Positions 56,885-64,000 of a stretch of 64,000 nt of DNA are shown one piece after another. The notes under the pieces are model-generated. The model did no database searches. It saw only the letters and a program-made list of their open reading frames with translations, and had not been told where the DNA came from. The stretch covers positions 2,777,567 to 2,841,566 of the forward strand of contig ML682088.1 in NCBI GenBank assembly GCA_007922195.1, read 5' to 3'. The position numbers were made by a program, and so were the translations under genes. This DNA comes from Podocnemis expansa (Eukaryota > Chordata > Testudines > Podocnemididae). Position 1 is the first letter of the stretch. Every line of letters begins with the position of its first letter.

Positions 56885-57399
56885 CAGGACCATAACTAAG
56901 GTGGGGCGACCAGGGCAAAGCCCTGGGCACCACATATAAGAGGGTGCCAAACCAGCCAGCAGCTGCGGACCCTACCTGGCCCTGAAGGCACATCTCTCCA
57001 GGCATCGGGCTGGGGCTGTAGGAGTTTAAAATCTCCTGCCCTGCACCTGAGCATGCTCAGATGCATGCTTGGAGTTGGGGGTGGGGTGGGGTGATGTCTG
57101 TGGCCAGGTAAAGGGCAAGGTGCCCTGGGGTGGTCAGGAACTGGGACAGCTGGCAGCTGGGTGGGTGGGTTTGGGTGGGAAAGGATCAGCGGCTGGCTGG
57201 CTGGCTTGGGGTTGGAGGGACCAGAACAGGAGAGCTGGTGGATGGATGGGTGGGAAGAAGGGGATGGATCTGGCTCCACACTGCCTGCCAGCAGTGGCAG
57301 GGGCCACATTGGGCTCCGGACCAGCTTGGGTCCCAGATTGGGCGAGGACACATTTAGGTCTGCTTACCCCGGGCACCAAAATATCTAGTTCCAGCACTG
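56885..57399. mobile_element. hAT-type non-autonomous element, 515 bp, GC-rich
   Basis: The left end CAGGACCATAACTAAGG and the right end (reverse-complemented) CAGTGCTGGAACTAGAT are imperfect inverted repeats. The flanks AGAACAGT and ACAGCAGT agree at six of eight positions. GGGGCGACCAGGGCAAAGCC just inside the left end also occurs, inverted, at the right side of the element at 63781-63929, so both belong to one family. Frames of up to 151 codons in the interior are compositional and overlap on both strands. Confidence 0.7.
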
Positions 57400-58632
57400 A
57401 CAGCAGTTTGTAGCTTTCATAAATACTAGTAGGTAAAAGTAAAGATTATGGGAGGCAAATGTGTACTGTGACTTGTTAACTTCTGTTAAATCACTAACCT
57501 TTTACCTGGTGTTGGCTAACATGTGATTAGAACACACCTTTTTTCCTTATGAAAACACCACTATCTTTAGCTCACACAGCCCTGCAGGTTCAGAGATTAA
57601 ATGGTTTTTATTAGTGGAAAATAAATCAATAATAAACCCTTCCTGAATGTGAGCCCTTAATTCACATGTAGCTACCATGCAAGAGCAGCATCACTTAATG
57701 TGCCAGTTCCAGGGAGCAAAAAAGAGATGCTAAAGTCCAAGGGCTGAATTCACAGCTGGAAATGAGGGTAGAATTTAATCCCTGGGTTAAAAGAAAGCTC
57801 AGGGTTGTATGCTGCTCCAACCCACTAGTTGAAGCAAACCGATCAGCCTAATTCAACTGTTTTCTAGAAATCACAATATTTGTAAATTTAGTGCATTCTC
57901 CAGGAAAAAAAAAAAATCTGGGCAGCAACTTGCAAATGCCTTAATGGTTTCCAAATGCATTGCCACTTTCAATAGTTATGACGTGCTGATGTTGCTTATT
58001 ATGAGGCTGTGTTATAGCACAATTCTTTCCTGTCCTCAGAATCCAAAAATTAAAAAAAAAGAAAAGAAAAGAAAAAAAAAGAACCAAAATGCGCATTCTG
58101 AATGCTATTGATGTGTAACTAGGCACCCAAAAAACATTTATAAGTCAAAAACACAGTGAGTTTAACAATGGTCTTTTTTCCTCATCCTCAGCCCTGGTAA
58201 AGTTGAAAGGGCTGCCTAGGTAGAAATGAGAGCAAAATTTGGTCCATTGGCTTTTTTTGCTCTCTGTTAAAGGTACCTTCTCATCTGTAATCCTGCAAAC
58301 TGCACTTCTGGTTTGTTGCAATGGTAGATCAAATTACAGTATGGTGATATACTTGTATCAATATCATCTGCAGTCCACACAGAGAATTTCAGCTCTAAAA
58401 TTCAGATTTCTTTAAAAGTGTGGAACTTGGGCATTATTTGCAATGAAAAGTTGAAATGTTCTTGTGTCTTTCACTCTAAAAAGAAAATGAGGAGACTTTT
58501 GTTTCTTATGCCACAAAGGAGGATGCTTCTAGGACTCTGGTTTACTTCCTCCATCATAAGGGAAGAGTGGGGAGAACACAATTCCTCTGTCCCCACATAA
58601 AAAGACAGCATATAGTTCCCAGATACTGTCTG
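57400..58632. other. No recognised feature
   Basis: Contains an AAAAG-type purine run at about 58050-58083 and otherwise nothing identified. Confidence 0.5.
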
Positions 58633-58742
58633 TCTTCTGTAAAACAAACAAGGAGTCTGGTAAATCTGTTAGTCTTTAAAAGTGCCACAGACTTCTTGCT
58701 TGTTTTGCTGGCCTAGACTAACAGGGCTACCCTTTGGAATCT
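58633..58742. mobile_element. Small head-to-head pair of Penelope-like tails
   Basis: AAAACAAACAAGGAGTCTGG (antisense) is followed at once by AATCTGTTAGTCTTTAAAAG and TGCCACAGACTTCTTGC, then AGACTAACAGGGCTACCC (sense). The loop is almost absent, so the unit is a compact palindrome of about 110 bp. Confidence 0.65.
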
Positions 58743-59371
58743 GGCTTGTGCAGTGTCAGTAGTCTTGATTTTTGTTTTTTATATTTTCTGATTTAGATTT
58801 TCAGCCAAATTATTAGTTCCTACATGTAACTGCAAAAAGTTATAGAAACATAAATATATGCCTCCGCTTTGCAAGTTCAAACACCTGTTTTCAAGCCAAT
58901 GCTTGCCATAGATTTGCAAGTGTCTAAGTTAACCTGTGCCCACTGCAGTTAGTGCAAACACAGGCTTTGCAACTGTACAGTGCAAATATAAATTTGATGT
59001 ATGCACAATTTTGCATATAGATAATTATGCTCAGGCACAAGTGGATGCAAAAAGCTGCCCCAATGACTAATTCTAGGACTAATTAATCCATCTACAATGT
59101 GTGTCAGTCTCTGGAAAACAGCTGAAAAACCAATACAAACTGAGTGCATATTTTATTGATAATGAAATTAAGTAGAGTGGCATAAATTTTCAAAAGCAAC
59201 TAATAGTCAAGTAGCAAACTTGAGACCCCAGTGTGACCCTAAGAACCCCACAAAAGGCCCAATCGTGGCAGAAGGCCCATTAAACTATAACTCGTGTCAG
59301 GCCTGACACACTCATTACCACAACCACCACCCTGTCATCTATAATATGTATCTAGAAGGTATCTTATATAA
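58743..59371. other. No recognised feature
   Basis: AT-rich interval with no supported feature. Confidence 0.5.
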
Positions 59372-59879
59372 CAGAGGTGGCCAAACTTAAGGTACTCAAG
59401 AGCCACACAAGTGGATTATTAAACCTTCGAGAGCTGCACAGAGGCATATAGCCATATTTTACCTACTCCAAAATTACAAAGTTTAAAATGGATAGCACAC
59501 TTTGATTTTATTGTAAAAGAGGGCAAATACTGATCCTACTAATGTCAGATTCTAATAATTACTTAAGGTTACCATGAAAACTAGGCCTACCTAAACGGTA
59601 AAAATTGAGCTTCTCCCCATCCTCTCTGACCGTGCCACCACTTCTCCCTGCTGTCCTAACCCCCAGGCCCTGACTCTGGCTCACCCAGGCCCCCTTTGCT
59701 GGCCTCTCTGGCAGCTAGGCACAGGCTGGGGCTCCCTGCTGAGCATGCTCAGAGCATGCTCAGAGTGGAGATTTAAGACTCCTAGGCTAGGTTTGCTTTC
59801 CTCTGGCTTTCTTCCGTGAGCCACAGTTTTTCATTCAAGAGCCACATGCGGCTCCTGAGCCGCAGTTTGGCCACTTCGG
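59372..59879. mobile_element. hAT-type non-autonomous element, 508 bp
   Basis: The left end CAGAGGTGGCCAAACTTAAG and the right end CGCAGTTTGGCCACTTCGG are inverted. The flanks TTATATAA and TTTTGTAA agree at six of eight positions. Subterminal CAAGAGCCACACAAGTGG and CAAGAGCCACATGCGGCTCC blocks match the inverted copy at 52660-53126. GAGCATGCTCAGAGCATGCT at about 59739 is a local direct repeat with palindromic units. Confidence 0.8.
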
Positions 59880-60032
59880 TTTTGTAAGGTATTATATATA
59901 AAGTGTTGAAGCACTTGTCCACCATATCATTGCATGATGCAGACAGGTTGTGCATAAGTTATGTATGTGTGCTGGAAACATGTTCTTAAACTCTCGTTTG
60001 AAGGCAATGCATAGACCAAACATGTCTTAGAT

Positions 60033-60220
60033 AAGGGGTCTCAAACTCAAATCACCACAAGGGCTGCAAGAGGACTACTACGTTAGCTTGAGGGCTGCAC
60101 CAGTGAAACCTTTTCCTACAATGATATTGTAAATATCGATAACAATAGTGTTGTTGTCGGCCACAGGAAATAACTTTAGGGGCCACATGTGGCCCACAGG
60201 CCATGAGTTTGAGACCCCTA
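60033..60220. mobile_element. hAT-like element, 188 bp
   Basis: AAGGGGTCTCAAACTCAAAT faces ATGAGTTTGAGACCCCTA, a nearly perfect inverted terminal repeat of about 16 bases. The flanks TCTTAGAT and CCCTAGAC agree at five of eight positions, and the three differences are all C/T changes. Subterminal GGGCTGCAAGAGG and GGCCACATGTGGCC motifs. No coding capacity. Confidence 0.75.
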
Positions 60221-60719
60221 CCCTAGACAAAGAATGTGGATGTATCTAGCTGTTTGGCTGGATGGATCACAGGCTGTTGACAATGAAAGTATATTTACAT
60301 ATTAGGTAAACAAAGCAATCAAGCATCAAAGGAAACAGCTTAGGGAGCCCAATAGGTAGTGGTGTGTTGGGACACATTACTGTGTCACCACACAGCAGGA
60401 AGTATGTCATGGAAAGCTGAGGAGGTGACTGGATTCATGCTGGGAGAAGTGGGCTGGTGTGTCCTGGAGGGTCGTATCAAGTGTTGCAAATGTTTCACTA
60501 ATTTTATTAGTTTGGATAGTAAATATATTGTCAGTGCCTAGTGTTATGCAAGAGCAACAGAATTAATGTAGTTACTTTGTTTATTTCAGCAACACATAAC
60601 CATTCCGTGCACCAAAGCTGGATTTGCATTGACAGTGACAGAAACAAAGCATAGAGGAATTATTTTTCTTGCAATATTCATCTTATTTAGCTTATGGTTA
60701 ATTTTATATTTGTCCTGTG
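60221..60719. other. No recognised feature
   Basis: Unique-looking interval between two hAT-type elements. Confidence 0.5.
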
Positions 60720-61118
60720 CAGTGGCGTCGCCGGCGTTGGGCACGCCAGGGCATGTGCCCCGAGTCCCAATGCCAGTGCCCCGGATCTCCGGCCCAATTG
60801 GGCCGGGGATCCGGGGCCCAGCTGGCTGGCCGTGGCGGCCCTGTCCCCCGCTGCGGATTGGGGGCCTGGCCACCGGTGGCGGCAGCGGCCCCATCCCCGG
60901 CCGGGGATCCGGGGCTGCGTATGTGGGTCTGGCCTCCAGCGGCCGCTTCTGGCCAGGCCGGGCCATGCCACGCCGCGCTGTGCCACACTGTGGCCTAGCT
61001 GCCCGCTGCGGCGCAGCCTCCCCCTTGCCCTATCCCTGGTCAGGGGGCGTGGCCTTCCAGCTGGGGGTGGGGGCTGGGCCCGTGCCCCGGGTCCCTCCCT
61101 GCCCCAGCGATGCCCTTC
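60720..61118. mobile_element. GC- and CpG-rich hAT-type element, 399 bp
   Basis: The left end CAGTGGCGTCGCCGG and the right end (reverse-complemented) GAAGGGCATCGCTGG are inverted. GTCCTGTG (60712-60719) and GTCCTCTG (61119-61126) form an 8-bp duplication with one change. The interior is extremely GC-rich, with many CpG and internal palindromes (CCCCGGATCTCCGG, GGGGATCCGGGGC twice). Frames of 94-184 codons on both strands result from the composition. The retained CpGs suggest it is fairly young or little methylated. Confidence 0.72.
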
Positions 61119-61554
61119 GTCCTCTGATTCTTAAACTCTTTCACCTTTTGTTGTATCATCTCAATTACTCTGTGAGACTATAATCTTACAGATGTAGAAA
61201 CTTCCTCAAATAGATTACCATCTTGCTGGCCTCTTTGAGCCACTGAAGATCCCCTGAGTGAGGCAAAATGACTATGAAAGCCACTCTGTTCATTGTGTGG
61301 ACAAAGAAATATAGCAACCAAACAAAAAGGCCTAATGTTACTTTGGGGGATTTCAAGAGATTTTAGGAACATTCAGGCAAAGTGTAAAACCTATGTCTGG
61401 GCTCTAGAGCTTTACAACTCTGGTGCATTTTGTAACTTCTCAGCCTGGAGGCATATGATGGCCTTTTTTTAATCTCCCAAGTGACACAAAAGCAGATCTC
61501 TGAACAAATGCTGTTCTATATAATCAAAGTATAGGAATATAATACCCAGTACAG
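61119..61554. other. No recognised feature
   Basis: Unique-looking interval. Confidence 0.5.
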
Positions 61555-61680
61555 CAGGGGTGTCAAAATCACTCTACTGTGAGGTCCGGATAAGGTTTTT
61601 TATTAGTGCCTGTCAGCTGAGGCTACAAAGTTAAAAACCATAAACTCCTTCCGTCCGCAGTGGGACTCCCACTGCTGTCA
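61555..61680 (+). mobile_element. hAT-type end fragment
   Basis: CAGGGGTGTCAAAATCACTC is the terminal repeat type of the nested element at 47957. No partner end is found downstream, so this is a truncated copy with an uncertain right limit. Confidence 0.5.
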
Positions 61681-62416
61681 AATGGAGTTTGCAACAATGT
61701 CTGAAGGTATAATCTAGCCTCTGAACAGGAGGTGTACAAAGCCAAGAATAGCTTGATTCTCTCCTTTGCTTTCCTTGGCCAACATCAGGGAGGGAGAGGA
61801 CAGCACTGTAGCTCTCCAGCTCTCATTACACAACTTAATTTTTCAGCTGAAGGTGGGGACAGCTGTCGCACACCCCCTCTATCTGCCACTGAACCCAGAA
61901 ATGATGGCGACACATAATGCTTGTATATTTCTGCTCAAATGATGCAGAAAATGGAACAAAGAAAAAATGGTCATATGAAGGGCCTAATTTCAAAATACCA
62001 TACTCAAAACTAGGCCCCTAATTCTGCTGTAAGTATTTAAACATGCGTATTAGGCACTAACGGGGCCACTCTGAAATCCACTCTGGCCTCTATATGATTC
62101 TCTGTTAGGGTAGAAGAGCCAGGCAGGTGCTACAACACACACAGGGGAATTTCTCTGGTGCAAAAGCATCATAAAACCAGCATAAGCCTCTCTGTGCTGC
62201 CCTTCCTTATATGCCTGAGGGGAGCAGCTGAGAAAAGCCCTGAGCAATGGATTTAAGCTGAGCTAACTTTGCAGCATAGACCAGTCTTCACTGTCCAAAA
62301 CTGAAAACTGGGTCACTGAGTTGTCGTAAGTAAATTTCAGAGTTAACACCCCCTGAAGACCAGAAGTGCAGTTCTCTTTTCTCAGCTATAGATTCAGCTT
62401 GTCTGCTTGCAGACTC
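61681..62416. other. No recognised feature
   Basis: Unique-looking interval without a supported gene or repeat. Confidence 0.5.
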
Positions 62417-62662
62417 GGGGCCTGTCTGCACTTGAAATGCTATGTGGCACTGCTGCAGCACTTCAGTGTGGCACTCTCTTGGCGAAAGGGAGGGGTTAAT
62501 CCACCTCTCTGAAAGATGGTAGCTAGGCTGAAAGAAGAATTCTTTTAACACTTTCTGCTGAGGAGGTTAAGTCAGCTTCATTATGTCATTCAGGAGTGTG
62601 GCTTTTCAACACAGTGAAAAAAGTAGCTGAACTGAGCTAACATTTTAATGTTGCCTAGACTT
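62417..62662. mobile_element. Old turtle DNA element with TGTCTGCACTTGAAATGC end
   Basis: The order CTGTCTGCACTTGAAATGCT, GTGGCACTGCTGCAGCACTT, AGGGGTTAATCCACCTCTCT, GGTAGCTAGG, GAAGAATTCTTTTAAC and GTTGCCTAGAC is that of a widespread turtle DNA element with GTCTACAC-type ends, here heavily worn. Local palindromes (GAAGAATTCTT, CTGCTGCAGCA) persist. No coding capacity. Confidence 0.6.
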
Positions 62663-62749
62663 AAATCAAACAGTACTAAAATTATCCCTATTCAAGGTTT
62701 ATCTTTATGGCTTTGAGGGCTAGGATTGCTTGGGCCTTTCAATATCAAC

Positions 62750-63423
62750 ATTGTTAAGTTCAGTGCCAATGTGGGCACAAGAACAGATGACTATAAACTG
62801 GCAACCAGCAAGTTTAGACTTGAAATTATACACAGGTTTCCAAGTATCAGAGGAGTGAAATTCTGGAATAGCCTTCCAAGGGATGCTGTGGGGGCAAAAA
62901 CCCCTAGCTAGGTGCAAAACTCAGCTTGATAAATTTATGAAGGGAATAGTACAATGCTACAGTAGGACAGCCTACTTTGGCAATTGACTAATCTTTGACT
63001 ACTGGTGGTGGATATGCCAATGGCGTGCGGCAGGATATCTGATGGAGTGGGGTCTGCGTTACTACAGAAAATTTTTTCTTGGGTGTCTGGTTAGTGACTC
63101 TTGCCCACATGCTCAGGGTTTAAGTGATCACCATATTTGGCGGTGGGAAGGTCTTTTCCCCCAGGGCAGATTGGCGAGGCCCTAGGTTTTGGGGGTTTTG
63201 TTTGTTTGCCTTCCTCTGATACATGGGGCACAGTTCACTTGCTGGTGGATTCTCTATATTTTAAAGTTTTTTAAACTGTAATTTGTGGACTTTAATAACA
63301 CAGTCATAGGTTGGAAGCTTATTACAGGAGTGGGTGGATGAGCTTCTGTGGCCTGCATTGCACAGGAGGTCAGACTAGATGATCATATTGGTCCCTTCTG
63401 ACCTTAGAGTCTAAGAGTCTATA
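62750..63423 (+). mobile_element. CR1 LINE, 5'-truncated 3' end
   Basis: Encodes the ORF2 end FSANVGTRTDDYKLATSKF and RGVKFWNSLPRDAVGAKT before a frameshift near 62905. The 3' untranslated region follows (CCCCCAGGGCAGATTGGC, GATGATCATATTGGTCCC, TTAGAGTCTAAGAGTCTAT). Same 3' family as the copies at 4645 and 43268. Inactive. Confidence 0.9.
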
Positions 63424-63772
63424 ACTATTTCATGGTGATACTTTTAGCAGAAACAGTCCACTAATGTGTTTTGTCATCACTTTTGGAAGCCAGGGATATA
63501 TTATTTTCCTCCTTTAAAAAAAATGAATCAGTGGTTTCCAAGAATTACTTTAAAAGTAGGTGGTGGATAGAGATTGGGGGAAGGGCTCAGTTGTAAGGGA
63601 ATTTTCACCTAGATGCTGAGACGCATATAAATGCTGAATAGATAGATGGGAATAACAATTTTTCCATTTTAGGTAGTTACAGGCCTAGACAGTATGGCTG
63701 CAGACTAGAACCTGATTTGCAACTGAGGGTATAATAAAAAACAACTTTCAAAATAATGTGTTCTAGCAAAGG
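63424..63772. other. No recognised feature
   Basis: Unique-looking interval after the CR1 tail. Confidence 0.5.
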
Positions 63773-63780
63773 TATGGAAG

Positions 63781-63929
63781 CAGTGCTAGAACTAGGTATT
63801 TTTTGGTGTCCAGGGCATACCTTAGCAAGGAGCCCAGAATGCATGTCTCTCAACTGAGCAGTCAAATGGAGCCACTCGATACAGTGCCTAGGGCAAAGCC
63901 CTGGTTGCCTCACCCTAGCTATGGCCCTG
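63781..63929. mobile_element. hAT-type non-autonomous element, 149 bp, perfect duplication
   Basis: The ends CAGTGCTAGAACTAGGT and CCTAGCTATGGCCCTG are inverted and flanked by a perfect TATGGAAG (63773-63780 and 63930-63937). GGGCAAAGCCCTGGTTGCCT near the right end matches the left side of the element at 56885-57399 in reverse, so this is a shorter derivative of that family. Confidence 0.85.
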
Positions 63930-64000
63930 TATGGAAGACCTACATCTCCTCTGCCACTTAGAACCCATTCAGAAGAAAGATGTCACAACACTGCCACAAT
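63930..64000. other. No recognised feature
   Basis: Sequence to the window edge after the target duplication, with nothing identified. Confidence 0.5.

Noticed and set aside
60629..61183. 184-codon proline/glycine/arginine-rich frame
   Set aside because: Spans a CpG-rich hAT-type element with its duplication. Overlapping frames on both strands show no codon preference for one.
1..64000. Endogenous retrovirus or LTR elements
   Set aside because: I looked for paired long direct repeats, primer-binding-like starts and gag/pol-like frames and saw none that I could support.

Overview
The window looks like repeat-rich noncoding DNA from a reptile genome, most likely a turtle. The evidence is the mix of repeats: CR1 LINE 3' ends with turtle-style tails, a Penelope-like element with a GIY-YIG relic, many short hAT-type elements, old CORE-SINE (MIR-like) scraps, and many palindromic DNA elements that start with a GGCTATGTCTACAC-type inverted repeat. 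I found no intact protein-coding gene, no convincing exon, no tRNA or rRNA, and no CRISPR array. Every open frame longer than about 100 codons lies in a repeat, in a GC-rich transposon core, across a run of N, or in sequence without coding character. The window is probably intergenic, or inside a very large intron.

Layout. 1-4171: mostly unrecognised AT-rich sequence with an old GTCTACACTG element, a MIR-like scrap and a GC-rich palindromic element. 4172-6457: a broken palindromic element, a CR1 3' end, and a complete palindromic element inserted in the CR1 tail. 7455-10647: two palindromic elements (one holding a 400-N gap) and a 1.18-kb hAT-like element with a perfect 8-bp duplication. 11226-13603: a head-to-head Penelope tail and one palindromic element. 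13604-22584: 9 kb with almost nothing recognisable. 22585-31010: Penelope 3' end, nested palindromic elements, and a 303-bp hAT with a perfect target duplication. 33048-35345: a CR1 split by a palindromic element, a chimeric palindromic fragment, and an antisense CR1. 37476-38980: Penelope tail and two palindromic elements, the second with another 400-N gap. 42390-44985: a palindromic element, an antisense LINE end, and a CR1 inserted in an older CR1. 47742-53126: hAT inside hAT, an A/T-word palindromic element, and another hAT. 55921-63929: Penelope end, six hAT-type copies or fragments, an old DNA element and a CR1 3' end.

The most interesting structure is the palindromic superfamily. Its members share terminal repeats and 3-bp target duplications. 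Those with a GC-rich core also share a conserved 40-bp internal hairpin, while the palindromic 'word' that fills the arms differs between members: TTTCGAAA, TTAGTTTGAACTAA, AATTCAAATT, a TTGATTTAA-like word, or TTTTTTGAAAAAA. The same core and hairpin with different arms suggests modular exchange or rewriting of the arms. In one of the two assembly gaps, both in TTTCGAAA members, the flanks appear to overlap, so that gap is probably an artefact.
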